Part shown: positions 1 to 8,562 of the stretch, in pieces | Position numbering within the stretch: the first letter of the stretch is position 1 | Layout of the letters: each line of letters begins with the position of its first letter | Origin: Flavobacteriaceae bacterium | GTDB lineage: Bacteria; Bacteroidota; Bacteroidia; Flavobacteriales; Flavobacteriaceae | Length of the DNA stretch: 64,000 nt | Assembly (NCBI GenBank): GCA_013373635.1 | Contig: JABXHN010000003.1 | Span: forward strand, 1-64,000 | Reading direction: 5' to 3' | Notes under the pieces: model-generated | Told to the model about the DNA's origin: nothing | The model's input: the letters and a program-made list of their open reading frames with translations, nothing else | Databases searched by the model: none | Position numbers and translations under genes: made by a program

Positions 1-68
1 GTAGCTCAGCTGGATAGAGCATCTGCCTTCTAAGCAGACGGTCATAGGTTCGAATCCTATCGCGATCA
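1..68 (+). tRNA. tRNA-Arg (anticodon TCT), 5' end cut by window edge
   Basis: The D arm (GCTC..GAGC), an anticodon stem TCTGC/GCAGA around loop CTTCTAA, and a T arm ATAGG/CCTAT with TTCGAAT are all visible. Loop positions 34-36 read TCT, which decodes AGA. The 3' acceptor strand CGCGATC plus discriminator A ends at 68 and no CCA is encoded. Only the last base of the 5' acceptor strand lies in the window, so about six bases are missing to the left. Confidence 0.93.
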
Positions 69-71
69 CTG

Positions 72-106
72 AAAACCTCAACAGAACTGTTGGGGTTTTT
101 TGTTTT
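72..106 (+). terminator. Rho-independent terminator after tRNA-Arg
   Basis: A hairpin with arms AAAACCTCAACA and TGTTGGGGTTTT (one G-T pair) around a GAAC loop is followed by a T-rich tail. It lies directly downstream of the tRNA and also abuts the 3' end of the convergent gene. Confidence 0.8.
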
Positions 107-737
107 AGATCAATTTGTGAGATCCATCACAACCAGGCATTCGTTTCGATCGTCCACATACACAGTCATCCATTCCGTATCCGTTTAATATTCGATCTTC
201 ATATTTTTTGATTCTTCTCAATCGTGTTTCAGATTGTTTTGCCTGACTAAAAAAAAGCAAATATCCTCGTTGTCTACCAGGAGTAAGGGCTTCAAAAGCT
301 GTTTTTAACTCTTTAGAATCACTAAATGTTTGTCTGAGTTCTTCAGGTAGATCAATCGATGTTTTCTTTGGAATGACTTTTAATCCCTTCTTTTCAATTT
401 CAATAGCCTCTTTGATATAGTCTAAAATGATTGATTCTGAAGCTTGTAATTCTTCAATAGAGGTGAACTTAAACATTCGTACACGATTAGAATTTTCTCC
501 GGGAGTACTCAGTTTGTTTAATGTGTCAATAATTAAAGCTCCTTTAAAAAAACTAAGAGAGAAATGATTTTTAAAAGCAGCTATGATAAATACATTTTTA
601 CCCTTATAGGTATAACAGGGGTTATTCCATTTGTAATCTTCATTTAATTGATCGATTTGAACAATTGATCTCAGATAAGAGAGTTCCTCTTTCCATTTTG
701 TCAATCGATCAAAATAGTCATCTACTTTAGAGTTCAT
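105..737 (-). CDS. DUF1801/YdeI-like protein with CDGSH-type iron-sulfur motif at the C terminus
   Basis: The 210-residue product starts with a DUF1801 (YdhG-like) fold, with the NPCYTYKGKNVF segment near residues 39-50. It continues into a YdeI/OmpD-associated-like helical region containing the family segment ELRQTFSDSKELKTAFEALT. These families are poorly characterised; YdeI has been linked to stress and peptide resistance. The last 20 residues contain CVCGRSKRMPGCDGSH, which fits the CDGSH consensus C-x-C-x2-S-x3-P-x-C-D-G-S-H. This suggests a [2Fe-2S] ligand set of three Cys and one His, although the usual CDGSH domain is about twice as long as this tail. No signal peptide is seen, so it should be cytoplasmic. 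It is monocistronic, convergent with tRNA-Arg. The biochemical role is unknown. Confidence 0.85.
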   Translation of the reverse strand: MNSKVDDYFDRLTKWKEELSYLRSIVQIDQLNEDYKWNNPCYTYKGKNVFIIAAFKNHFSLSFFKGALIIDTLNKLSTPGENSNRVRMFKFTSIEELQASESIILDYIKEAIEIEKKGLKVIPKKTSIDLPEELRQTFSDSKELKTAFEALTPGRQRGYLLFFSQAKQSETRLRRIKKYEDRILNGYGMDDCVCGRSKRMPGCDGSHKLI

Positions 738-825
738 AATGAATAATGCAATTATTTCTAATTAAAGATAAATATAGGAATGATGACAAACAACTTTATA
801 ATTTAAATCAAAGATGTGATCAATA

Positions 826-856
826 AAAAAAGGAGCCTAAAATAGACTCCTTTTTT
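826..856 (-). terminator. Terminator of the tRNA-Ser/tRNA-Pro unit
   Basis: Arms AAAAAAGGAG and CTCCTTTTTT enclose an 11-base loop. Read on the minus strand the hairpin is followed by a T run, directly downstream of tRNA-Pro. Confidence 0.8.
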
Positions 857-857
857 G

Positions 858-932
858 TCGGGGTGGCAGGATTCGAACCTGCGACCTCCGCGTCCCAAAC
901 GCGGCGCGATAACCGGGCTACGCTACACCCCG
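858..932 (-). tRNA. tRNA-Pro (anticodon TGG)
   Basis: On the minus strand the acceptor arm is CGGGGTG/CACCCCG with discriminator A. The anticodon stem CCGCG/CGCGG encloses TTTGGGA, giving anticodon TGG. The T arm is GCAGG/CCTGC with TTCGAAT. No CCA is encoded. It lies 17 bases downstream of tRNA-Ser and is probably co-transcribed with it. Confidence 0.95.
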
Positions 933-949
933 AGGTTATCTTATGTTTG

Positions 950-1033
950 CGGAGAGACAGGGACTCGAACCCTGGCGACAGTTTCCCGTCGACAGATTAG
1001 CAATCTGCTCCATTACCACTCTGGCACCTCTCC
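950..1033 (-). tRNA. tRNA-Ser (anticodon GCT)
   Basis: On the minus strand the acceptor arm is GGAGAGG/TCTCTCC with discriminator G. The anticodon loop TTGCTAA gives GCT (serine AGC/AGU). A long variable arm (GACGG/CTGTC hairpin) marks a class II tRNA, as expected for serine. The T arm contains GTTCGAGT. Length is 84 bases. Confidence 0.95.
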
Positions 1034-1141
1034 AGTCTCAACGACTAGCGTCTTTCAACGCGGATGCAAATGTACCTTATAGGTTTATTTCTTCCAACTT
1101 TTTTTTGGCTTTTTTAAACAATACTTTCTTATTTTTAAGTT

Positions 1142-1750
1142 ATGGATCTCTTTTCAAATAACAATCAAGACTTTAACTCTATTTTACCCTACGATGGTGT
1201 AGTAGATTATTACGGAACTATTATGAGTGAATTCGCAGCTGCAAGCTATTATGAGGCCCTGTTAAACGACATTGAATGGAAAGCAGATCAAGCACTTATA
1301 TTTGGTAAGTTAATCACCACAAAACGAGCTGTAGCCTGGTATGCAGATGAGCCATTTTCATATACCTATTCAAAAATCACCAAAACAGCTCTATTGTGGA
1401 ATGAAATCTTATTGGAATTAAAACATATCGTTGAATCAAAATGTGGAGAAACATTTAATTCTTGTCTTCTCAATTTGTATCACAATGAATCAGAGGGGAT
1501 GGCATGGCACAGTGATGGTGAAAAAGACTTAAAAAAACACGGCGCGATAGCTTCTCTAAGCTTAGGAGCAGAGCGTAAATTTAGCTTCAAACACAAAAAA
1601 GAGGGTACTAAAATTGATATCGTACTACCTCATGGGAGCTTGCTTGTTATGAAAGGAAGCACCCAAGAAAACTGGCTTCATCGTTTACCACCAACGAAAA
1701 TAAAAAAGGGACCTCGAATTAATTTGACGTTTAGAACAATTGAAAAATAA
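1142..1750 (+). CDS. AlkB-like 2-oxoglutarate/Fe(II)-dependent dioxygenase
   Basis: This 202-residue protein resembles AlkB-family enzymes, which oxidatively demethylate alkylated bases using Fe(II) and 2-oxoglutarate. The metal triad is visible as H123 and D125 (WHSDGE) and H180 (NWLHRLPPT). The 2-oxoglutarate-binding arginines are R192 and R198 in GPRINLTFR. The segment LLNLYHNESEGMAWHSD matches the ALKBH2/3-like layout of short bacterial homologues. The ATG at 1142 is the first in frame and gives the usual family length. It is cytoplasmic and monocistronic, divergent from the tRNA unit. Substrate preference (DNA or RNA) cannot be read from sequence. Confidence 0.92.
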   Translation: MDLFSNNNQDFNSILPYDGVVDYYGTIMSEFAAASYYEALLNDIEWKADQALIFGKLITTKRAVAWYADEPFSYTYSKITKTALLWNEILLELKHIVESKCGETFNSCLLNLYHNESEGMAWHSDGEKDLKKHGAIASLSLGAERKFSFKHKKEGTKIDIVLPHGSLLVMKGSTQENWLHRLPPTKIKKGPRINLTFRTIEK

Positions 1751-2026
1751 GTCGTTTACAATTTTTTTATAGTGTTTTTGTTTCAAGTATTCAATTAGAA
1801 TTTACTAGGATCAACTCGATTCCATTTGACAAGTCAGTTTTTAATTTTTTCTTAACTCCATCATTTTCAATGATCTAGATGCTAATTTAGTTTATTAGAA
1901 ATTTCTTTATTTGAGCTTATTAGGATTTTTAACCCCTTTTTGAAATTAAATTTCATAAATGTTAAAAAAAACTTAAAAATGTAACAAATTGATCTATGTC
2001 AAGTCTTTTAAGTAAAGCCAACATTT

Positions 2027-4201
2027 ATGAAAACCTTATACCTATATTTGATTTTTTTAATCATTTCTTTTATAGGATTTGCACAACAAACATCCACTAT
2101 TGATTTTGATGGTGTTGTAAATCCATCTGAGTGGGAAGGAGCTCAAACCTATACTATCAATTATGAATTCGAACCAGGAGACAATATTGCTTCAAAGAAT
2201 CCTACGGATGTTTATGTGAAGTACGATAAGGATTATATCTTAGTTGGATTTGTTGCATATACAGATATGAGTACGCTTCGATCCTCTTTGAGAAATAGAG
2301 ATGAAGCATGGATGGATGATACGGTCTATTTCGGTATCGACACCTATGGAGATGGTCGGTTTTTGGTGTTTCTAGGTTCGAATGCCGAAGGAAGTCAGGT
2401 CGATATGAAATTGACCAATAATGGGGGTGACGATCCTTCGTATGATGTTAACTTTTATACCAAAGCATCAAAACATAAAAAAGCGTATCACGTGGAAATG
2501 ATGATTCCCTTTAGCGGGATCCAATTTGATGAGGCTGATGTGATGAATTGGTCGATTACTGTTCATCGTTCTACCTATGTTGATGGAAATCGTTCACAAA
2601 ATTTAAATTTTCCTTTGGATCGAAACAATTCGTGTTTTATCTGTCAATCTCCAGCAAAATTGGTATTGAAAAATATAAAGGCAAAGAATCGAGTGAACTT
2701 ACTTCCCAATGTTTTTAGTGGAATATCAGCAGCTCACAATGGAGATCAACTCGCTTATGGAAAGCTTCAACCCAATTTTGGACTCAGTGGTTTAATTGAT
2801 GTTAACAATAAAACGTCTTTTGAATTTGCGATTAACCCAGACTTTTCTCAAGTAGAGGCTGATGTTTCTCAAATTACGGTCAACAATACATTTGCAATTC
2901 AATATCCAGAAAGAAGGCCCTATTTTAATGAGGGGAACGACTTTATTAATTTTTTGACTGATGGTGTTTATACACGATCGATCAACAAACCTTTAATTTC
3001 AACAAAGCTCATCAATCAAGGCAAAAAACAACGTTATTATTGGCTAGTAGCTTATGACGAAAAGAGCCCTTATCTTGTTGGAGGAGAGAATCGATCGTAT
3101 TTTGGAGAAGGAGAGGGGTCATTGGCAAATATCTTTAGATATCAACGCACTTATGAGGGTGGAAGTAATATTGGGTTTGTATCTACGAATCGTTTTTACG
3201 ATGGTGGAGGTTCCGGTAATTTATTTGGAATTGATGGATTGTATCGTTTGAAAGATAAATATACGATTGGTTTTGAGGTTGCTTCTACCAAAGTAGTTGA
3301 GCCTGAAACTGATTGGATTGACTCCTCAGATTTGATTGAAGGACGAACAGTTGCTCTAGATGGAGAGACAAACACGGGATATACTGCTTTAGTCTATGCT
3401 AATAGAAGTACTAAGAATTGGAATACCGACATTTATTATGTTCATAAATCACCCTGGTTTGCTACCCCTTTAGGATTTGCAACTTCGAACAATTACAAAA
3501 CTTTAAATATCAGTCATCGATATCAACATTTTTTTAAAGAAGAAAGTAAGATGAATACTTTTAACGTGAGTGCTCGATACCAGCTGAGATATAATTTTGA
3601 CGGTCTTAAAAAGCTTTCTGATTTCAATGTTCAATCATTCATACGTTTTGATAACAATATTGGTACTGAATTGTCGTTCAGTAAAGCATTTTGGGAGGAG
3701 TTCTATGGCTTCGAAACAGATCAGCAACACGACTTATCTTGGTTTTTAATGTACAATCCTAATGAGAAGTTTAATATTCGAGGTTTTGTTTCAACCGGTA
3801 AATCGCTTTACTATGACAGCTCAGATCCTCAAGTAGGTCGAAATACTTTTATAGGAACATTTAACGATTTTCAGTTAAGTTCTAAATTTTCAATTGCTCC
3901 CAGTTTTCGTTTTACGAAATTGAAACGTCTCGAAAGCAACGAGTATTTTTATAAGGGATACATTATGAGAACGAATCTCAATTATCAATTTAACAGCAAC
4001 ATATCGTTTCGATTTGTTTTTGAAAAAAATAATTTTAGCGATAGTATCTTTACGCAATCCCTTTTAAAATACAATCCTAATCCTTTTACCATATTTTATA
4101 TTGGAGGGACTACAGGTCATTCCTATATCGATCAAAGTTCTATATACAGAATTGATAGTGCTCAAATCTATTTTAAATTCCAATATATGATTGATATATA
4201 A
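2027..4201 (+). CDS. DUF5916 / CBM9-like outer-membrane protein
   Basis: The 724-residue product begins with a signal peptide (residues 1-19, ending at FAQQ). A CBM9-like beta-sandwich covers about residues 22-205, containing VNPSEWEGA, VYVKYDKDYILVGFVAYTD and DDTVYFGIDTYGDGR. The remainder is DUF5916, with EADVSQITVNNTFAIQYPERRPYF and FFNEG-type segments, and alternates short strands like an outer-membrane beta-barrel up to the C-terminal QYMIDI. In Bacteroidota such proteins are secreted or outer-membrane proteins of unknown substrate; the CBM9-like fold suggests glycan binding but does not prove it. The gene stands alone behind 276 bases of AT-rich upstream DNA and is followed by a strong terminator. 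Confidence 0.85.
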   Translation: MKTLYLYLIFLIISFIGFAQQTSTIDFDGVVNPSEWEGAQTYTINYEFEPGDNIASKNPTDVYVKYDKDYILVGFVAYTDMSTLRSSLRNRDEAWMDDTVYFGIDTYGDGRFLVFLGSNAEGSQVDMKLTNNGGDDPSYDVNFYTKASKHKKAYHVEMMIPFSGIQFDEADVMNWSITVHRSTYVDGNRSQNLNFPLDRNNSCFICQSPAKLVLKNIKAKNRVNLLPNVFSGISAAHNGDQLAYGKLQPNFGLSGLIDVNNKTSFEFAINPDFSQVEADVSQITVNNTFAIQYPERRPYFNEGNDFINFLTDGVYTRSINKPLISTKLINQGKKQRYYWLVAYDEKSPYLVGGENRSYFGEGEGSLANIFRYQRTYEGGSNIGFVSTNRFYDGGGSGNLFGIDGLYRLKDKYTIGFEVASTKVVEPETDWIDSSDLIEGRTVALDGETNTGYTALVYANRSTKNWNTDIYYVHKSPWFATPLGFATSNNYKTLNISHRYQHFFKEESKMNTFNVSARYQLRYNFDGLKKLSDFNVQSFIRFDNNIGTELSFSKAFWEEFYGFETDQQHDLSWFLMYNPNEKFNIRGFVSTGKSLYYDSSDPQVGRNTFIGTFNDFQLSSKFSIAPSFRFTKLKRLESNEYFYKGYIMRTNLNYQFNSNISFRFVFEKNNFSDSIFTQSLLKYNPNPFTIFYIGGTTGHSYIDQSSIYRIDSAQIYFKFQYMIDI

Positions 4202-4225
4202 ACTGCTTTTATTTGGTTGGTTGGT

Positions 4226-4270
4226 ACTGCCTAGTGATTAGATTTTTCTAATTGTTAGGCAGTTTTTTTT
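4226..4270. terminator. Bidirectional terminator between convergent genes
   Basis: Outer arms ACTGCCTA (4226-4233) and TAGGCAGT (4256-4263) plus an inner ATTAGA/TCTAAT stem form one long hairpin, followed by eight or more T on the plus strand. It separates the DUF5916 gene from the convergent hydrolase gene. Confidence 0.85.
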
Positions 4271-5075
4271 ATCTTCTCTCAATCCAATCGATCAATAATT
4301 CAAACCATTTGCTTACTTCAGGTATATTTTTAGTTCCATACCCATGTCCTCCTGATTCATGCATATGAAGTTCAGCTGTGTAATTCTTTTGAATCCACTC
4401 TTTGTATAGGTCGACTGTTTTAGGAGCTAATAATAGCTCATCGTCAGAGGCACAACTAAAAAACGCAGCAATATTTTCATTTGGTAGGTCGTATTTTGAA
4501 ATGATATCTACCCAGGGATAAACTAATCCTATATAATTTGGACGAGACTCTTTTGGTCCTTGGAAGAGTGCCTCCAATGTAAGAGCGCCTCCTGCTGAGA
4601 AACCTATCATCCCTATTTGATTGGAATCAATAGAATAGGATTCACAATTGATTCTGAGGTGATTTATAGCCTGAATTGCATCTTCTAGAGCATAAGGAAG
4701 CGTATCAACAGCGCATTTATGAATAGCTTCCCAATCTTCTTTAGCGACTAAGTCATTGACGTAATCTTCTGCATTTCCATCCACTGGATACAATCGATAT
4801 TTTAAAACAAAAGTGTTGATTCCCATTGAAGCTAATCGTTGTGCAACCGTGGTTCCCTCATGCTCAATTGCATGAAAAAATAAAGCTCCACCAGGAGCAA
4901 TGATCATCGCTTTTCTAGTGTTGTTAGAAGGATCAGCTAAAAATACTTCTAACTCAGGTTCAGATACATTATCGAGGTGCAATACATCCGATACCTTAGA
5001 GATATAGGTTTGAGATGGGAAATTAAATTTTTGTTTTGTTGTTGTAGGAAGTTTTATAAATGATTGTCTATTCAT
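4269..5075 (-). CDS. Alpha/beta hydrolase (BD-FAE/esterase-like)
   Basis: The nucleophile elbow GFSAGG carries the likely catalytic serine (S160 with this start). A PGGALFF segment fits the HGGG-type oxyanion loop of the hormone-sensitive-lipase/BD-FAE group. The acid is likely one of the Asp in ASDDELL and the histidine is in GGHGYG near the C terminus. The frame extends to 5105, but I prefer the internal ATG at 5075 (MNRQSF), which gives a short overlap with the upstream MscS-type gene typical of translational coupling. No signal peptide is seen with this start. Substrate is unknown: a carboxylesterase or xylan-esterase-like activity is possible. Confidence 0.87.
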   Translation of the reverse strand: MNRQSFIKLPTTTKQKFNFPSQTYISKVSDVLHLDNVSEPELEVFLADPSNNTRKAMIIAPGGALFFHAIEHEGTTVAQRLASMGINTFVLKYRLYPVDGNAEDYVNDLVAKEDWEAIHKCAVDTLPYALEDAIQAINHLRINCESYSIDSNQIGMIGFSAGGALTLEALFQGPKESRPNYIGLVYPWVDIISKYDLPNENIAAFFSCASDDELLLAPKTVDLYKEWIQKNYTAELHMHESGGHGYGTKNIPEVSKWFELLIDWIERR

Positions 5076-6723
5076 CAGTATTCCTTTTGTTAACAATAAA
5101 GCCACCAGGGGAATAATCTTTTGGTAAGTATTCTTGAGGTACAGCTTTTAGATTTCCATCTCTAGCCGCTGTATAGTGCGGTGACATTATTTCTATTTCT
5201 CTGGCGTTACAACAATCTTGAATATGTGCGTGTAGTTCAGAGTAGATCAAGGCTTGTCTACTTGCGTGATTAGTGTAAGCATTGATTTCATAAGAGACGT
5301 AAAAATCATTTAAGCTGGTCTGTAACACAAATGGTTTGGGATCTTCTAAAACAAACTCTGTTTTTTGAGCCGCTTCGATAAGGGCCTCGTGTACTAGATT
5401 CCATGGAACGTCATATCCAATGGTAACAGTCGAGTGTACTATAAGTCCATCCCTTTCTGCTTCTGAAGTAAAATTAACGGTATGACTGCTCATCACCGTT
5501 GAATTGGGAACAGAAACTATTTCATTCTTGATGGTTTTGATACGAGTCACGAGAATGTTTTTTTCAACAACATCACCAACTGTGTTTCCAATTTTTATAC
5601 GATCTCCAATCTTGTAGAGTCTCATATAGGTTAGGATGATTCCTGAAATAAGGTTCGATAGTGATCCAGCTGATCCAAAGGTGAACAAGAATCCTAAAAA
5701 GACAGATACTCCTTTAAATATAGGAGAATCACTTCCCGGTAAGTAAGGAAAGATCACAACAATCATAAAGGCGACAACTAGTACTCTTATGATTTGATAG
5801 GTAGGAGAAGCCCAGTCTGGATAGAATCCAGGAAGTTTTAAACGCTCTAACTCAATCTCAGATTTGAGGTATTTGATTCCTCTAAGGACATATCTGAATA
5901 CAAAAATAATTACAGCAATCGTAATTAGATTAGGTAAGTAATCGATGACTGAAAACAAAATTCGCTTTAGGGGGCTAAGAACATATCCAAATAAAGTAGA
6001 TCCTAAATCTTTAGTCCAGGGAAAGACTCCAAACAGCAGGGGTATACTGATATACACTATAAACAGTAGTGCGATCCACTTGATTATAGAATTGAGATTA
6101 ATCAGCGCGTTGACTTGACTTTTGGCATCAAAGAGGGTGTAGTTTCTAATTTTGATTCCCTTGATTCTCTTGTTCTTTTGCTCGTATATTTTAATAGAAA
6201 TCAACCTAAATAGCTTAAGGGCGTATTTGATGGTGAAAAAGGTGATGATAACAATTATTAATGCTATTCCAATGTTTTTTAACAGTGAGTAGAGACTGGT
6301 TTCATCTTTGTAGATTCTATAGGCTTCTGAAATGGTATTCATATAGCTGGTTGCAAGTGTTTTTCGGTCCACTTGCTGAACAGCAGCGTCTTGATCAGAG
6401 ATGGCTAATAATACTTTGGAACCGTATATAACTTGAGTGTTGTCGTGATCATTTCTTATCGAAAATAGATTGCTGTTGTATTCTAACTCTTTGAGTTGTT
6501 GAATTCTTTCGTTGACAGCAGTAGCTCTTTCTAGTGCTGAAAATCCACCAATATCATTGTGAACTTTAAAGAGGGTATCGTTAAAAAAACCAATTACGGC
6601 ATGACCTTCTATAGGAGTTTTCAATTTTGTTTGAAGACTGTCTTTTTGAGATAGAACCGAAGGAGTATCTTGAGCTTTGAGCTGAAAACTTACTAAAAGT
6701 AACAACAAATAAAGGTGTTTCAT
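5068..6723 (-). CDS. MscS-family mechanosensitive ion channel
   Basis: The 551-residue protein has a cleavable-looking signal (residues 1-17), then a periplasmic stretch of about 130 residues. Transmembrane segments follow near 150-170, 213-235, 262-285, 312-330 and 338-370. The last, glycine-rich one (FTFGSAGSLSNLISG) corresponds to the pore helix. The MscS beta domain follows (YKIGDRIKIGNTVGDVVEKN, then NEIVSVPNSTVMS). The family releases small osmolytes during hypo-osmotic shock. The signal and periplasmic domain make it longer than E. coli MscS (286 aa). The stop overlaps the start of the hydrolase gene. The upstream gap is shared with the divergent GMC gene. Confidence 0.92.
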   Translation of the reverse strand: MKHLYLLLLLVSFQLKAQDTPSVLSQKDSLQTKLKTPIEGHAVIGFFNDTLFKVHNDIGGFSALERATAVNERIQQLKELEYNSNLFSIRNDHDNTQVIYGSKVLLAISDQDAAVQQVDRKTLATSYMNTISEAYRIYKDETSLYSLLKNIGIALIIVIITFFTIKYALKLFRLISIKIYEQKNKRIKGIKIRNYTLFDAKSQVNALINLNSIIKWIALLFIVYISIPLLFGVFPWTKDLGSTLFGYVLSPLKRILFSVIDYLPNLITIAVIIFVFRYVLRGIKYLKSEIELERLKLPGFYPDWASPTYQIIRVLVVAFMIVVIFPYLPGSDSPIFKGVSVFLGFLFTFGSAGSLSNLISGIILTYMRLYKIGDRIKIGNTVGDVVEKNILVTRIKTIKNEIVSVPNSTVMSSHTVNFTSEAERDGLIVHSTVTIGYDVPWNLVHEALIEAAQKTEFVLEDPKPFVLQTSLNDFYVSYEINAYTNHASRQALIYSELHAHIQDCCNAREIEIMSPHYTAARDGNLKAVPQEYLPKDYSPGGFIVNKRNTDE

Positions 6724-6838
6724 CGTTTTTGTATTGATATTTAAATATAATCAAAAAACCATAAAATTTTAATTTTTCCCATTTTAGGTTGCGCTTTAAA
6801 ATTTATATATTGCATAGACAAACAAAACTAACTAACGA

Positions 6839-8560
6839 ATGCAAATAAAAGAATCCTCTAAAGTCTACGATGTTATTATCGTAGGATCAGGTGCTGGTGG
6901 CGGAATGGCTACTAAAGTACTTTCAGAGGCGGGATTAAAGGTAGCTGTGGTTGAAGCAGGTCCTTTTTATGATCCTGCTAATCCTGAGCAAAGCACTCAA
7001 CTAAAATGGCCTTATGAATCTCCTAGACGAGGTGCCAACACCAGAAGAGCTTTTGGTGATTTTGATGCGCTTTATGGAGGTTGGGATATTAAAGGAGAAC
7101 CCTATACAGTGGCCGAAGGAACAGAATTTAACTGGTTTAGAGCACGTATGTTGGGGGGAAGAACCAACCACTGGGGAAGAATATCACTTCGTTTTTCCCA
7201 GAGGGATTTCAAACACAAAGACATTGATGGATTAGGTGAAAACTGGCCGATTGGTTATGAGGATGTAAAGCCTTATTACGACAAGGTTGATAAGCTTATT
7301 GGGCTTTTTGGAAGCAAGGAAAATCTAGAGAATGAACCTGATGGTTTTTTCTTACCACCTCCCAAACCTCGTTTACATGAACTCTTTTATATCAAAGGGG
7401 CTCGTAAATCAAATATACCTGTGATTCCTTCGCGCATGTCGATGGTTACTAAAAAGATCAATGATGACAGAGGAGTTTGTTTCTACTGCGGTCAATGCAA
7501 TCGCTCTTGTCAAGTGTACGCTGATTTTTCTTCTGGTTCTTGTCTGATTTTTCCAGCTCAAAAGAATGGAGGACAGATTGATATGTATGTCAATGCTATG
7601 GTACGTGAAGTATTGACGGATGAAGAAGGTAGAGCAACAGGAGTGTCTTATATCAACAAAGAAGATCGCAAGGAGTATTCACTAAAAGGAAAGGTAGTTG
7701 TACTCGCAGCATCTGCGTGTTCTTCTGCTAGAATCTTGTTGAATTCAAAATCCAAGCAGCATCCAAATGGATTGGGAAATAGCTCAGATGTAGTTGGTAG
7801 ATATCTACACGATTCTACAGGTGCTTCTAGAGCGGCATTTATACCAGAACTAATGAATAGAGATGTGTCCTATAACGAGGATGGTGTAGGAGGGATGCAC
7901 GTTTATACTCCTTGGTGGGGAGACCATTCCAAATTAGATTTCGCTCGAGGATATCACATTGAAGTATGGGGAGGTATGGGAATGCCTGGTTATGGATTTG
8001 GATTTAACCCTAACGATCTCAACCGATTCTTTGGAGAAAAGATAGGAGGATATGGGGAGCATTTAAGAGATGATGTGAAAAAGTACTACGGATCAGTTTT
8101 AGGTATGTCGGGTAGAGGTGAAGCCATCGCTCGAAAAGATAACTATTGTGAAATTGACCCTTCGGTGGTGGATGAATGGGGAATACCAGTATTGCGTTTT
8201 AACTACAAATGGTCTGATCAAGAAATCAAACAGACCAAGCATATGCAAGATACTTTTGAGGAAATCATTCACAATATGGGAGGTATCGCTCTAGGTGATA
8301 AGCCAGGTGCAGCAAATAATTACGGTCTAACAAAACCAGGTGAAATTATACACGAAGTGGGAACTACTCGTATGGGGAATGATCCTAAAACATCAGTAGT
8401 GAATAAATTTCAACAGTTGCACGAGGCTGATAACGTATTTATTGTAGATGCCGGACCATTTGTGTCTCAGGCGGATAAAAATCCAACCTGGACCATTTTA
8501 GCCCTCTCTTGGAGGACTTCAGATTATATTGTTCAACAGCTTAAAGCTCAAAATATTTAA
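6839..8560 (+). CDS. GMC-family FAD-dependent oxidoreductase with CxxCxxCxxxC cluster motif
   Basis: An N-terminal Rossmann motif VGSGAGGGMATKVLSEAG and the ARMLGGRTNHWG segment bind FAD. The C-terminal HEVGTTRMG and NPTWTILALSWR segments are typical of the gluconate/sugar dehydrogenase branch. Residues C214, C217, C220 and C224 form CFYCGQCNRSC, the type of motif that holds an Fe-S cluster in bacterial FAD-glucose dehydrogenase catalytic subunits. The partner encoded two bases downstream is the small subunit-3 protein, so the pair probably forms an envelope dehydrogenase that oxidises a sugar or sugar alcohol. No cytochrome c subunit lies nearby, so the electron acceptor is unclear. The protein has no signal peptide and may ride on the Tat signal of its partner. 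Confidence 0.93.
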   Translation: MQIKESSKVYDVIIVGSGAGGGMATKVLSEAGLKVAVVEAGPFYDPANPEQSTQLKWPYESPRRGANTRRAFGDFDALYGGWDIKGEPYTVAEGTEFNWFRARMLGGRTNHWGRISLRFSQRDFKHKDIDGLGENWPIGYEDVKPYYDKVDKLIGLFGSKENLENEPDGFFLPPPKPRLHELFYIKGARKSNIPVIPSRMSMVTKKINDDRGVCFYCGQCNRSCQVYADFSSGSCLIFPAQKNGGQIDMYVNAMVREVLTDEEGRATGVSYINKEDRKEYSLKGKVVVLAASACSSARILLNSKSKQHPNGLGNSSDVVGRYLHDSTGASRAAFIPELMNRDVSYNEDGVGGMHVYTPWWGDHSKLDFARGYHIEVWGGMGMPGYGFGFNPNDLNRFFGEKIGGYGEHLRDDVKKYYGSVLGMSGRGEAIARKDNYCEIDPSVVDEWGIPVLRFNYKWSDQEIKQTKHMQDTFEEIIHNMGGIALGDKPGAANNYGLTKPGEIIHEVGTTRMGNDPKTSVVNKFQQLHEADNVFIVDAGPFVSQADKNPTWTILALSWRTSDYIVQQLKAQNI

Positions 8561-8562
8561 TT

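Noticed and set aside
855-1161. Two open frames reading SGWQDSNLRPPRPK-like and QGLEPWRQF-like peptides
   Set aside because: They are antisense read-through of tRNA-Pro and tRNA-Ser; such peptides are well-known spurious annotations.
4269-5105. Upstream ATG (5105) for the hydrolase
   Set aside because: It would overlap the MscS-type gene by 38 bases; the ATG at 5075 gives a short coupling overlap.
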